Positions 44,850 through 56,966 of a DNA stretch of 64,000 nt are shown here, in pieces (position 1 is the stretch's first letter; each line of letters starts with the position of its first letter). The position numbers and the translations under genes were made by a program. Source of the stretch: Cenococcum geophilum 1.58 (Eukaryota; Ascomycota; Dothideomycetes; Gloniales; Gloniaceae); contig KV748234.1 of assembly GCA_001692895.1 (NCBI GenBank), forward strand, positions 372,001 through 436,000, in the 5' to 3' direction. The notes under the pieces are model-generated. The model was not told where the DNA came from. It did not search any database and saw only the letters and a list, made by a program, of their open reading frames with translations.

Positions 44850-47800
44850 ATGCCACTAAAAGCAGCCACCATAACGCCATTAACGGCGGCAACTACTTTA
44901 AGGTTAGGGGGTAATACTAGTATAGCAGACACTAACTCGCAACAACCTATAACGGTAAAACAATTATAAGAAATAGTAGATTAATTAATAGAGAATAACA
45001 CGGTACTTAAGAATAGACTTAACGGAATTGGAGCAGTAAAGGTTAAGTTACCATTAATTAAACAATTCTTAGGAGAAAGATTAAAGCTTAAAGGATTTCT
45101 AACGTAAATATATTTTAAAGTTATGCAAAAAGGGGCTAAGTTAGCTATAATAATGGACTAGATAGCTTACGCAGGACTATTCCTAACGGGTTGGGCACTT
45201 AAATAGTTTAAACCCTACTTAATAAAAATATAAACTAACGGAATAACTACTGCTAATTAAAAGGTACGGTTTATATTTTCTAGCTAGGCAGAATTCGCGG
45301 AATAATTAACACAAATATTTAGAGACCCGGAAGCCACAACTATAGTAAAGAAAAAGCTTTAGGACCTAATATAGCGAACTTTAGTAATTAAGTACACGAT
45401 ATAGTTTTAGATACTTATAATATAGGTTAAATAGAATAATAAGGCGCTTATGGCATAGTATAAATAAGGACTTAAGGCTAAAGTCTAGGATATAATTATT
45501 CTAATAGAAAATACGGATACCCTAAGGGAATTAATAGATTAAGCAATTAAGATTAACAACAGGATCTTCTAAAGGGAATAGGCTAAGAGGGGCTAGGATA
45601 GAGTTCTATAGTTATATAAGACGCAGAGTACGCAATAACCAAAGCTAAGTTAGAAACTATGGTACGGCGCAGAGCTAATGGACCTAAGTGGTACTAAAAA
45701 AGCCTATAAGAGATGGAGCAAAAAACTATAGAAACCTAGAAGTTAAGAATCTAGTGATTATAGGACTAAAGAAAAGGGGTTAAACCAGGGATCTTAATAG
45801 TAGAAGACGTTTAGGCGGACTCTATAATAAAGTTAATAGTTTAAGGACGGAGCTTATATAAATTATAGAAAATAGGGTTACTTCGCAAGGGATTATAAAA
45901 ATAGTTAGAGTTACTATATAATAAAGGGAACTAGACTAATAGTATGTAACATATACGTATAAAGGGATAATAGTATACTATAAGAAACAAAAGAATATTT
46001 AATTAAAAGTTTTGCGTTCTATTATAACAACGCATACTAAATTTATAAAAACGCTAAGTTTAGTGTAAGCTATTAGCTATAAAAGCTAAAGTTAAAGAGA
46101 CTTAGAGGAACTAAAGAGTTAAATAAAGAATAAGATTAACTCTATAAGCTAAATTAAGATATTACAGCAACGTGCAGACAATAATTAGCAGCAATAATAA
46201 TAGAGTTAGAGTACTTATTAATTAACAGCGACGAGGATAATAAAGGAGCCAACTAGGGGTATCTAAACCTTAATAACGTAATAGAAGCAGAGACTGAGAC
46301 CGCTATAGAGCAAGATTTAGTAACGGGTATTATGACACCATTAAACACGGCGTCTATCGCTTTATAAGACGGAAGAAGCAACATCTAGAGACAATTAAGC
46401 AAGCAGATGACTGCTAGTGCTAGCTTACCACTTAATAAAGGCAAAAGGCTAAAGGCTTAAGATTCTTACGATAAGATAAGAGACAACTAAGATTCTTAAG
46501 ATAAGATAAGACAAGCTTAAAGACCTATAACGGACAGAAACCAATAGAGCAGAGTAGTAGCTTAGTTTAAAGATATACGAATAAGCTCAGGATAAGAATT
46601 CCTAACGGTATAAGACTCTTAAGACAAGATAAGTGAGATCTAGGACTCTTAAGACGAGATAAGGACACTAGTAAAGCCTAGTTAGACTAAGGCTGGAGCT
46701 AGGCTTAAGTTAGAAGCAAGCTTAGGATTAAAGAATCTAAAGGGTTAAGAATTTAGAGTACAAATTAAAACACCTATAAGTAAGAAGCAAAGAGCTTCCT
46801 TATAGATTAGGGAATCTATAATATAAACAGTAATTAGACTAGGAGACAGATATATAGACCTAGAAGACTTACTAGGGGAACATAGTATTCGGCCTAAAGA
46901 TTAAAAAGCTAATACTAAGATTATAAAGTACGAAGACTTTAAGGATCTACTTGTAAGACGCGATGTAAAGGAAACCATAGAGAAATTTAGGGTAAGAATT
47001 ACCTTATAGCAAGAACAGAAATTAGATAAGAGATCTAGCATATTAGGACGTATAAGGGATAGAGCACTAGTACAAAGGATCACCAATAGGCCTAGAATAG
47101 GCACACTAAGAGCTAAGTGGCTTACTAAACTGGAACAAGAAGAGGATCTAGGGATTCCTACTAGGTTTAAAGAATAACATACTAAAGGCTATTATAATAC
47201 AGTAATAAAGAGATATTTCCTTACGGACAAGCTATATATACTTAAGCAGCTATACCAAAAGTAGTATAAACAACGGCATAATAATAAGTGGGAGGATTTC
47301 TATATATGGCTAAATAAAAAAGTTATCTAAGACCACCCGATTACAGAAAAGGCTATAACTTATATTAAGGGGGCCTTAATTATAACATTAAAAGATCTAG
47401 AGGAGTAATTAGAGGACTAGAGAAGTAAAAGGCGAATCTTAGTACCTATAAATAAAGTTATAATACTCAAATTAATATAAGAAAGGTTTAAACTTTAGAA
47501 TAAAAATAAACCAAGAGTTAACCTAAGACATTAAGCATATTATATACTATCGTGGATAGTATACGTAGATAATGCGTATAATATATATAGAGCACCAAAG
47601 AATAAAAATTAAAAGTATTTAATAAGGATATATTAGATAACGGATAAGGCAAAGTATTAAAACGCTAAGTATATGTATAGTTAGCATCTAGTAGAAGTTT
47701 AAAAATAAGGGGACTTAATACTTTAACCAGGAAAATTCCTTACAGAAGAATACCTAGATGGACGACAATAGTGGGAATATCTAAAAAACACCTATCTATA

Positions 47801-47960
47801 GTATATTAAAGACAAAAAACAAACTAAGTATTAGCCTAAGTTAGACTAAGTATAAACAGGATCTAGTAGCCAGCAGTTAGGAAAAGTAGAGGCCCATAGG
47901 ACTAGAGGGAGCCAGTGGTAGAGCCTCAAACCCTTAAAGAAATTTAAGGACAATACCTAA
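44850..47960 (+). pseudogene. RIP-degraded, unusually long gag frame of the inner Gypsy
   Basis: The ATG at 44850 gives MPLKAATITPLTAATTLRLG and a Gag core. The zinc-knuckle relic is at about 45852-45900 (INYRK-stop-GYFARDYKN), about residue 335. The same frame (frame 3) continues, broken only by stops that fit Gln/Trp codons, through a second finger-like part ending KRLRGTKE near 46120. It then runs on for about 600 more codons to about 47960. Pol begins in frame 2, a -1 shift. Four degraded DS-DKI repeats occur at about 46460-46670. Confidence 0.7.
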
Positions 47961-47975
47961 ATTTACAAATTAAGT

Positions 47976-50900
47976 AGTAAGATTAACAGTTTAAGGCATT
48001 AATAGATAGTGGAGCAACAAGGAACTATATCTCACTAGCAACAGTTAAAAGAATAGGGTTACTATATAGGCAGAAGGAATATTTTTACCTATTAGTAACA
48101 ATTTTAGGAGATCCGATAGCCTATAAAGGAGGTATTATTAATCTTAAAACAGGACCTATTTAGCTAACCATTAAAGGAAGATAAGTAGAGATATCTTTCG
48201 ACATATTACTATTAGGGAATAATAAGGCAGTATTAGGAATGCCTTAGTTACAAGAATACAATCTAAAGATTAATTAGGTTATAGGTTAGGTTAATATTAG
48301 AGATATATAACAACGCAAAATATAATAACAAGCTAAGTTAGTATAGTATTAAGTAAGAGCGACCTATAAAGAAACGGAAAAAGGACTAAGCTATATACCA
48401 AAAAGATACCACAAGTATAGCAAGAAACTATGGTTACCTAAAAGTAAAAAACTGTTAGAGTATATAGCGTGGGACTATAAAATAGAATTAGAACCAGGAA
48501 TAAGTCTAAGGTTCTTTCTAATCTACAAGCTTACTAAAGAAGAAGGTAGAGCATTAAAAGAGTTTATCTAAGAAAACTTATAAAAGGGATACATCAGACC
48601 ATCGCAGTCATCAGCGGGTTATCCAGTACTATTTATACTAAAAAAGAATAGCAAACTAAGGCTGTATATTAACTATAGACAGTTAAACAGCATCACTAGA
48701 AAGGATAGGTATCCTTTACCCTTAATCAGCAAAATCCAAGATAGGATAGGCAATACGCAAATCTTTATAAAGATAGATCTAAGATAGGCGTACTATTAAA
48801 TCAGAATTAAGGAAGGCGATAAATAGAAGGCAGCCTTTAGGTTAAAGGAAGAACTATATAAACTATTAGTTATACAATTCGGGCTTATAAACGCACTAGC
48901 AATGTTCCAAAAGCGTATTAACAATATATTAGAAGAACATTTAGATAAATTTATTATAGCATACCTTAATTATATTATTATCTACTTAATAAATAAAGGA
49001 GAGCACAAAGAACATATTAAATAGGTCTTAAGGAGACTATAGGAAGAATAAATGCTAGTAGCAATTAAGAAATGCGAGTTCTTTACCAGGAAGACCAATT
49101 TTGTCGGATTCATCATTAAACCAGGCTAACTCAGTATAAATCCAAAAAAGATTAAGGCTATAGTAAATTAGCAAGAACTAGAGAATATTACGCAGTTAAA
49201 ATTATTTTTAGGGTTTTACAATTACTATAGAAGGTTTATAGCTTAATAGTTAAAGAATATTAAGCCGTTTATATAATTAATAAAGGAAAAAGAACTATAG
49301 GTATAGAAAGAGGAATAGCAAGAACTCTTTAAGAAAGTTAAAAAGTTATTTACCTAGGAGCCAGTTCTTAAGATCTATTAACTAGGACTAGAGACGGTTA
49401 TAAAAACAGATACATTAGACTTTACACTAGGAGCATATTTTATATAAAGACATCTAGATAGATAGCATCCAGTAGTATATTATAGTTGGAAGATAATACT
49501 ACTAGAGTTAAACTATAACATCTATAACAAGGAGTTATTAGGTATAGTTACAGCATTAAAGGAATAGAGAGCATTCTTATAAGGTACAGAAAAACTATTT
49601 ATAGTTAAAACGGATTATAAGAACCTAATAGGATTCCTAATAATAAAGGAACTCAACTAAAGATAGGTTAGATGGGTAGAGATACTTACAGAATACTATT
49701 TTAAGATTTAGTATACCAAGGGTACAGACAACACGCAAGCTAATGCATTAAATTAAAAGGCTAAACTATAAAATAATAATAAGCCATTAGGGGCTTTACT
49801 GCGAAAAGATATAGATAAACTAATTAGGTATAATTATCTAAAAATTATAGCAACTTAAGAAGAGAAGTTAGGAAAAGTCTATAAAGCACCAGAAAGCTTT
49901 TAGGCACAGAGAATTCTAAAAGCATAGCTAGAAGATCCGCAGTTAAATATATATAAAAATCAAGAAGCAAAGTACATCCTAAAAAGCATAGCAGAGCAGT
50001 TTGTGGAGGACTTCCATAAGGGACTAACTTAAGGACATAATAGAGCCACGGGCTTAGTGTTAAGACTCCAGAAGGAGTATATTATTAATAGAATCTAAAG
50101 AATAGCTAGAAGAGTTACTAGAGAGTGTCTAAATTACTAAAGAAATAAACTAATAAGGCATAAGCTGTATAGAGGGCTACAACCTATTAAAACACTAGAG
50201 AGACCATAGGAGGTTATATTATAGGACTTTATTATTAAGTTACTAAAGTTAAAAGATCCTATTACCGGACAAAATCACAACGTAATCTTAGTAATAGTAG
50301 ACAAGCTTACAAAGTGGGGATACTTTATAGCCTATACAGAAGAAATCTCAGCGGAAGATATCGCTAGAATCTATATTAAAGAAGTATTCATAAGACATAG
50401 AGCACTAAGTAAAATTATATCGGACAGAGATTTAAAATTCATAGCAGCATTCTAGGAAGTGTTCTTAGCAGAGCAAGGAGTTTAAGCAGCAACTTCTACC
50501 GTATATTATCTACAGATAGACGGTTAAACGGAAAAATTAAACTAGACACTAGAATAGTATCTAAGGTACTATATTAATCACGTATAGAATAATTAGGTAT
50601 TGCTATTACCAGTTATATAGTTTACATACAATGCAACACCATAGGAAGGGATAGGCACATTACTATTTAAGGCAAATTACGGATATAAGCTAAAAACATC
50701 GTTGTTACTAAAATAAGTAAAGAAAATAAGTAGTATAGCTAAAGAAAGAATAAAGACGATAATAAATCTTTATATAGACCTTATGGAAGTAGTAAAGAAG
50801 GTATAAGAAAGAATAAAAAGGTACTATAATACTAAGAGATCTAAGGGACCAGATCTTAAGGAGGGAGATAAAGTATGGCTACTACATAAAAATTTTAAGA

Positions 50901-51245
50901 GTTAATGACTAAGCAAGAAGTTAGACCACGTCAGACTAGGACCTTTTAAAATTACATAGAGAATTTCACCAGTCACGTTTAAGTTAAACCTACCAGCCAA
51001 AATAAAAATCTACCCTATATAGCATATCGCAATGCTAGAACCAGCACGTAGAAACGTTAAGCTACTAGTTTACGAGGCAGACATATATAGAGGTTAGAAA
51101 GAAGACGAATAGCAAGTTTTAAAGATTATTAGTTATAAGGATATTAACAATAAAATATAGTATAAGGTTAAGTGGATAGGCTACACTAAGACTACCTAGG
51201 AGCCACTAAAAAATTTAAAGAACGCTATAGGAAAGGTATAGGAGT
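47976..51245 (+). pseudogene. RIP-degraded pol of the inner Gypsy, ending in a chromodomain
   Basis: The protease motif ALIDSGATRNYIS lies near 47996. The RT has LYINYRQLNSITRKDRYPLP near 48660-48720 and a YLNYIIIYL box near 48961, where YLDDILIY would be expected. RNase H follows (IKTDTLDFTLGAYF near 49395-49445). Integrase starts with an HHCC region near 50005-50160 and has ISDRDLKFIAAF near 50425. The C-terminal chromodomain reads YKVKWIGYTKTT at about 51160-51195, then EPLKNLKNA. Many TAG/TAA replace Gln/Trp. Confidence 0.85.
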
Positions 51246-51984
51246 ATTGGAAGAAAATAGGTCAGGCAATATTAATAAAGAAGGATTATTAAAGAATAAG
51301 TTACCTAAGGGGGACCTAGAAAGAGCGACTGCCAAATTACTTAAAGTTGTTCCCTTTACTATAGGAGGAGAGTTAGCTCTCTTATTACCTAGTTTCTGCA
51401 GACCTTATTCTATAAATTTCCACTTCTTAAAACGAACCTTCTTACGAACCTTCTTAAGGCAAAGTAATTAAGTAGACGCTGCAATGCGAGCATCTAGGGC
51501 TTTCTATTCCGTATCATAAGAACGTTCCAACTTAGTAAGGGCTTAAGACAGTTTACCATCTAGCTATACAGCAGTAGATTAAACATAAGACCCTAAGATA
51601 AATCAATTAGGGAACCAGATGACTATTAAGAGCAATAGGTCGCGCATATTTAGCATTAGAGGTAGAGCGAATATCACAGGACGAGTAAATATTTGCTTTA
51701 GTGCACTCTAAGTAAAAAAACGGTTATTACGAAAAAGGACTTGCTAATATAATATAAACTAACCCCTCTTTCGCACAACGAGAATATGGAGACGGTATAA
51801 TTTTACTAAGAAATAATATTGCAGCAATAGTGCGGGCACGACGTTGGGCGTATAAAGAAGAAATTGCTTTAGGTATAATAAGTAAAAATATTAACCAAGT
51901 TAATTAGACGGATATTATACCTCTAGTAAATAACCTAGAGATACTAGGTATCTTTAAGGACAAAGATAAAAAGGAGGGAGATAG
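51246..51984 (+). other. Region between pol and 3' LTR of the inner Gypsy
   Basis: It includes a stop-free plus frame at 51247-51471 (MEENRSGNINKEGLLKNKLP... start) and a second relatively open frame at about 51620-51975 (GYYEKGLANII, REYGDGIILLRNNIAAIVRA). Neither matches a domain I know. They may be an extra element-encoded ORF or chance. Confidence 0.35.
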
Positions 51985-52411
51985 TATTACGGACGCTTTA
52001 AGTATAATGCTATAACTACTAGGAAAGGAGTTAAAAGAAGCTAGTTGGTTAATATAGGTACGGTCTAGGATGGAACCGGTAGAACTATATAATGAGGAAT
52101 AGTAACTAAAGTTATATAATATGCTATATATTAAATAAGAGGAACAAGAGGAACTTATATACCTTATATATAAGACATACATTATATATAAGAAGGATTT
52201 CATAGGAGTATAGTTGTGTATTTAAGGACCCTTAGTCCCTACCTAGATAGTTCCTTCCTTATAGTGATTCTTAGAATATAATTAAAGTTAATCTGTTAGG
52301 CAACCACTCCACCAGTTATTATTACGCTATTTAACTACTATCTTTACATTTCCTATACACCTAGCCCATTGACAGAACCTATTGTAGTTCCTGCTATAAG
52401 GTTCCGTTATA
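51985..52411 (+). repeat. 3' LTR of the inner Gypsy
   Basis: It is 427 bp, alignable end to end with 44378-44804, with differences nearly all C-to-T or G-to-A. Confidence 0.88.
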
Positions 52412-52487
52412 TAGAGGGTATAGGAGTATAATTTATTATCGTTAATTAATAGCCGTACGTTCCTAACGGATTATAAGCGATTAGAAT

Positions 52488-52866
52488 TATAAGAGGCTAG
52501 CTTAACCGGAATATATAATTATTTAATTAATAGTGTTACCGGTAAGTAGAAGGTAAGTTAAAGGTAAGTTAAAGGTAAGTTAAAGGTAGAATAAGTTTCA
52601 CGTATTAAAGAACAAATACTTCTAATTACTTCTATTTAGAGACTAATTGCTAGTTCTTCTCTAGAGGGGAACTAGCTTCCTATATATTTCTTTTAAGACG
52701 CTAGTAAAACCTTTCGCCCTTAACCTATTTAACTATGTCTTCTAGAATATAGATGGGATATAGATAAAACCTCCTATTTAACTATGTCTTCTAGAACATA
52801 GATAGGACATAGATAAAACCTCCTACCGTCTCATTGGATATGTACCTCTTGGGGGATTCCGTTATA
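52488..52866 (-). repeat. Right (5') LTR of the outer Gypsy
   Basis: It is 379 bp. It has three GTAAGTTAAAG units where the left LTR has two, which accounts for the length difference. Followed by the TATAT duplication. Confidence 0.88.
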
Positions 52867-52871
52867 TATAT

Positions 52872-53788
52872 ACTCCCTATATTTTAAGAGCGTCCAAGAG
52901 GCGTTACTTTAGTAAAAAGTAAACATTTTAAGAATTAACATTTATCCTTTTCTACGGGCTATATCTTAACTATAATAGTTATAATATATTTATTTAATAT
53001 AATAGATTCTTTAGCTAATTATATCTTTATAAATATATTCTATAGCCCTATGTTTAGAGTATTAAGGGATGAAATATATTATTTTAAAACATAAGTTAGA
53101 TTTTTAACGGAATCTTCGTAGATTTTAACTTCTTATAAAATAGAGCTACGATATCGTTAGAATATAGAGGCGATAGAGAAGATAAATACTTTTTAGCTCG
53201 TAGTATTTTAGAGATAATTAGACGCAGAGAAGTATATAAGGTATGGTAGCGAGGTAAGATTAAGGCAAGATTGCGATAAAACTAGACTAACGAGTTTTAG
53301 ATAAAATACGATCGACTGCCTATATCTAATATTTATTATAATGTAGCTACGACGTTATTATTTAATGCAATAGATGGAGAAGCTAAAGAGCTCCTACCTT
53401 ATAGTATTTTTATGGTAGCTGGACGTTGTGGAAGGGTCGAGATACGGCAGTAAAGAAGGTGATTTGTGGTGTATTTTGACGCTCCGTTACCACCAAAGCT
53501 GCGACCATAAGCTCGAAGAAAATTCGGTTGGTTGATAAGGAGCAGTATGCCCGCACGCGTGCACGTACCAACCGTCCGCCGAGTGGGTCGCGGCTATCCT
53601 GCACTTGTGTGACGTCATACTTCTGAAACTGGTTCGCAAGGATAAATAGACACTCTGCAACCTGTATGTCTCCAACGATCCATCAAAGCAACTGTAAACA
53701 AACAATTCTCAGTTTAAAGCCCATTTACTAAGGCAACCCAACCTCACCAAATCGCTCCAACAATCAACCTCCTATACCTCTGAACATC
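52872..53788. other. Right flank of the nest: AT-rich remnant, then GC-normal upstream region of the small gene
   Basis: 52872-53400 is AT-rich and RIP-like with no recognisable frame. The composition switches sharply to GC-normal near 53405. 53405-53788 holds no gene on inspection and should contain the promoter and leader of the 87-aa protein gene. Confidence 0.45.
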
Positions 53789-54052
53789 ATGACGATCGGC
53801 CAACAAGACTCAGGCGTCACTTCCGGAGTCAAATTCGTCACTTCCACCATTGGTAATACTGTGGGCGGTCTGACTAACACAGTTGGCGGTATCGTAGGCG
53901 CTGCGGGCCGCGGGGTTGGTGAAACAGTTGAGGGCGCTACGGGCAGTGCTGGGAGACCTGTTGCTCGTGGCATTGCTAATGCCGCGACTGGTATCGAGGA
54001 TGGAAGCAATAGGATCGCAAGAGGTGTAAAGAATGCTGGGGAAGGAAAGTAA
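53789..54052 (+). CDS. Small glycine-rich conserved fungal protein, 87 aa
   Basis: A single exon starts at the ATG at 53789 (ACATCATGACG) and ends TAA at 54050-54052. The product is built of short repeats alternating Gly, Val, Thr and Asn: SGVKFVTSTIGNTVGGLTN, VGGIVGAAGRGVGETVEGAT, then ARGIANAATGIEDGSNRIAR and GVKNAGEGK. The 10-11-residue periodicity suggests amphipathic helices or a glycine zipper, like LEA-type stress proteins. There is no signal peptide and no Cys. I recall similar small proteins in many Pezizomycotina, often without known function. It is the only intact gene between two RIP-mutated blocks. Coding is supported by the composition change and repeat pattern; the role is unknown. 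Confidence 0.75.
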   Translation: MTIGQQDSGVTSGVKFVTSTIGNTVGGLTNTVGGIVGAAGRGVGETVEGATGSAGRPVARGIANAATGIEDGSNRIARGVKNAGEGK

Positions 54053-54419
54053 GAAACTCAATAGCAAACACGGGGAATAAGGGCAACGGAGAATAATGTG
54101 GGGTTTACCCGGATACAATGGAGTTTTCACTTGAGCGAGAGGGAGATACCCTATGGTGTTGGGGTACTCGCCGGATTACGCAAGCTGATGGAATAGGCTA
54201 TTCTAGGGCCTTTTAATTAAGTCGAAATGGTTGCAAGACTGCATTTAAGGCCTATTAGTAATATACGCCCTTTTAACTCTAAGGTCGTAACTTACAAAGT
54301 TAGCTACCCAGAAGGGTTATAGGCCGACTACCTTAGTGTAGTTATATGTATTAGTTATTAATACTATAAGCTTATAAGCGTTAAATAGTTTAATATAATA
54401 CTTACTTAAAATGCCTATA
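54053..54419. other. 3' side of the small gene and start of the next AT-rich block
   Basis: GC-normal to about 54230, then abruptly AT-rich. No gene is seen. Confidence 0.4.
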
Positions 54420-55480
54420 ATAAGTTTTCACTGCTATAGCAATGAGATAAGTTTATACTCTTTTACTTTTTAAATTCTTTAATACCGCTTAGGTCTATTA
54501 GCTCTAGTCCACTATACTATAGTTTTAGCTACTATTGCCGTAGCGCTTATCTATGCGCCTAAGGCGATCTACCCTAACCCTTCTTAGCTTTTTCTCTTTA
54601 ATAGATCCTATTATCTACTTTAACCGCTTAGTTAACTAGCTCCCTTATACTCTTTAGATCTTCTATAAGGATTAATATATTTTATACTTTTAACTTTAGT
54701 CTATTCTAGTACTATACTATAAACGTCCGTTTATTTTAGTCGATTTAAGTTACAAGTATCTAAAACTAAGTAGTATACCCTATTACTAAACCATTTTATA
54801 TTAACGCTTTTATCTATTTTTTTACTATTACTACAGCTTCTAGGTCTCTGAATATCTAGGCAAGTTTTAATATAAATCCTTTCTATATCGAGAATATATG
54901 TCGTACTTCTAAGTTAGTCGTCGTTATTCTGTATTTCTAAAAGTTGGTAATAAGTTACTAAGAGTTATTACTTTCTATACTAGTATCTCCTCCTAATCCT
55001 AAGGTCGTTGCCCTTAATAGCATTGTTATAGCTGCTTTTAGTAGTATCTTGTTATATATATACTGTAACTATAGTAGTAAATATATAATAAAGTCTTATA
55101 GTAAATACTACGGTAGGTATGTAGGTAAACAAAGGTCAACAATCTCTAACTAGTGGAGTAGGTGCCCAACAGATTAACTCTAATTGATTCTAAGATTTAC
55201 CATAAAGAGAGAGCTATCTAAATAGGGACTATAGTCCTTTAAAAATATAGCTATACTTTTAAAAAATCCATTATACGTAATATATGTATTATATATAGGG
55301 CGTACCTTATATATACTACGTATAATATTATATAACTCGCCTATAACTCGTTTTATTAGCTCTATTATAGCCCGTACTACCTTTAATAGCTTATTATTAC
55401 GGGGTAAGTATAAGTGGTAATAATATATAGCGAAATAGATATTATTAAGCTATATATCTAAACTATATATTATAGACCCT
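54420..55480 (-). mobile_element. Truncated Gypsy relic (5' LTR part plus gag fragment), minus strand
   Basis: Read on the minus strand, about 55400-55110 resembles the inner Gypsy LTR (CGTATAATGGATTTTTTAAA, AAGGACTATAGTCCCTATTT, AGAGTTAATCTGTTGGGCAC). About 55080-54420 matches its Gag, including the stretch with KVDNRIY and the ELIDLSGIK motif. It is heavily RIP-mutated and cut off at both ends. Confidence 0.65.
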
Positions 55481-55830
55481 TTAAGTACAATATTACAACT
55501 ACTAGGAGAGGAGATAAAAGTAGCTAGTTAGTTAATTAAAGTACGGTCTAAAATAGAACTAGTGGAGCTATATAACGAGTAGTAAGTAAAGGGTATATAA
55601 TAGTTAAATGTATTAAACGCGATAAATATATTAAATGGCGCTAAGCCCTACGTTTAATATAGATAGTACGTATATTATGTATAAAGGGATTTTATAGGCA
55701 TATAGTTATATATTTAAGGACCCTTAGTCCCTACTATAGGTAGTTCTCTCTTTATAGTTAATCTATTAGGTATATACTCTATTAGTTAGATTTTATTATT
55801 TTTATTACAGACCTTATATTAGTAGTAGTA
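55480..55830 (+). repeat. Gypsy LTR relic, plus strand
   Basis: TATTATAGACCCTTTAAGTA onward aligns with the start of the inner Gypsy LTR (TGTTACGGACGCTTTAAGTA). It continues through TATTTAAGGACCCTTAGTCC near 55710 and TTAATCTATTAGG near 55760. It is more diverged than the two LTRs of the intact element. Confidence 0.7.
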
Positions 55831-55899
55831 CGGCTACTTAGAGAGGAGATGGACAAGCTAGTTATAATAATATAGGAGGTATTAGAATCGATTAAACTA

Positions 55900-56290
55900 T
55901 AGGATAAAGGCTAAGCGAGGTTATATAAGAGTTTATAGAATAAGAGTTTAGAATATAGAAATGTACGAACGTGGGAACGCGCAGACGTACTAATATACTT
56001 AGTACATTTTATAGGAGTTAGGCTATATATTTAAAGGACTATAATCTCTACCCTAAATAGTTATCTTCTTATAGTAAATCTTATAATTAATCGGAGTTAA
56101 TATATTAGGTACTTGCTCCATAGTTAGATCTTATTATTGTTTCTATTTATATACCTAGCCTATTAATAAGTCTATCGTAATATCTACTACAAGGCTTCGT
56201 TATAGTTTTGTTTATCTATATACCTAGCCTATTATTAAGCCTAGCCCATTGACAAGTCCACCGTAGTATTTCCTACGAGGCTTCGTTACA
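55900..56290 (+). repeat. Further Gypsy LTR relic with a duplicated 3' end
   Basis: Text like the LTR second half (GGAGTTAATATATTAGGTAC, ATACCTAGCCTATTAATAAG) ends CTTCGTTA near 56213. A second copy of the terminal 60-70 bp ends GGCTTCGTTACA at 56290. The last copy keeps many C/G bases (CCTAGCCCATTGACAAGTCC), so it is less mutated than the first. Confidence 0.6.
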
Positions 56291-56966
56291 ATAGTAGATA
56301 GTGCAATCGCCATTGTGCTCACAAGCATCAATTTGTTGCAGCTGCATCACAAGTGCGTTACAGCAGTATTTTGGTCTCAATTACTCTAACGTGAAGGTCA
56401 ACTATCACATTTAGTGATCCCTTAACACAAACGTTTGTGGTTTAGAATGAAGCATCACGCTCCTTAATCTATGGTGATCTTACAGCGCCGAATACCGCCA
56501 CCATATGGCACGTGTAGAAAACACAAGTCCTAGTGATACAAATTAACTCCGGGGTAATTCCTAACCATCTCAACACACAGTGCCTCTCCAATAGAAAACT
56601 GCGCGAAAAATTAGACTTGTGGTTGATCCTCTACCCCAATAATTTCCTCCAAGGAAAGCCTCTAGTGGAACGGGGAACCAGCCAAAGGGACTTCCTATAT
56701 ATGTTGGATCGACGCGTTTGTAAAATAGCCCATAAAAATAGTCGTTCCTGCGTGGATGGTCCGAGTACTTTTCGTCATCCATTTACTACTAAACCGGAAA
56801 GCGCCATATTCCTATCCCAGTTCCCACGCCCAATTCCTAAAGTCCCTTCAAATGCAAATGATCAAATGAAAATGTCTTTAATGAGGCCATGTTCTATAAC
56901 GCCGTCACAATGTCTTGCCGCCGAATGCGTTGTGCTTACGAGTCTTTGAAGGTTCAACATAGGGGT
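56291..56966. other. Intergenic between LTR relic and transcription factor gene
   Basis: No supported gene. The plus-strand frame at 56533-56949 has no domain and overlaps the 3' region of the transcription factor. Confidence 0.45.

Larger units (their letters stand above)
44378..52411 (+). mobile_element. Inner Ty3/Gypsy chromovirus inserted into the outer Gypsy (RIP-mutated)
   Basis: Equal 427-bp LTRs at 44378-44804 and 51985-52411 run from TGTTACGGACGC to GGTTCCGTTACA (TATTACGG...CGTTATA in the 3' copy). The element is 8034 bp, plus strand. The flanks are TATAG on the left and TAGAG on the right, so the target-site duplication is unclear because the 3' border is mutated. Gag begins at 44850. 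Protease, RT, RNase H, integrase and a C-terminal chromodomain follow in chromovirus order. Confidence 0.88.
30771..52866 (-). mobile_element. Outer Ty3/Gypsy chromovirus (RIP-mutated), carrying two nested elements
   Basis: LTRs at 30771-31138 (368 bp) and 52488-52866 (379 bp) share sequence throughout. They differ mainly by transitions and one extra 11-bp GTAAGTTAAAG unit in the right copy. TATAT at 30766-30770 and 52867-52871 is the target-site duplication. After removing the nested Copia and Gypsy, about 7.8 kb remain. Its genes run on the minus strand: gag from an ATG at 44298, zinc-knuckle region near 43260-43330, reverse transcriptase near 42150-42500, integrase about 39600-40700, and a chromodomain near 39370-39555 (LEWNIEDILD...). 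Nearly every Gln and Trp position can be TAG/TAA, so nothing is translatable. Confidence 0.88.

Noticed and set aside
44372..52203. Matching minus-strand frames at 44372-44575 and 51904-52203
   Set aside because: They are the two LTRs of the inner Gypsy read antisense, not genes.
31139..53400. CRISPR-like or tandem satellite arrays in the AT-rich block
   Set aside because: Repeats found are LTRs and short internal duplications of eukaryotic retrotransposons; no regular spacer pattern.
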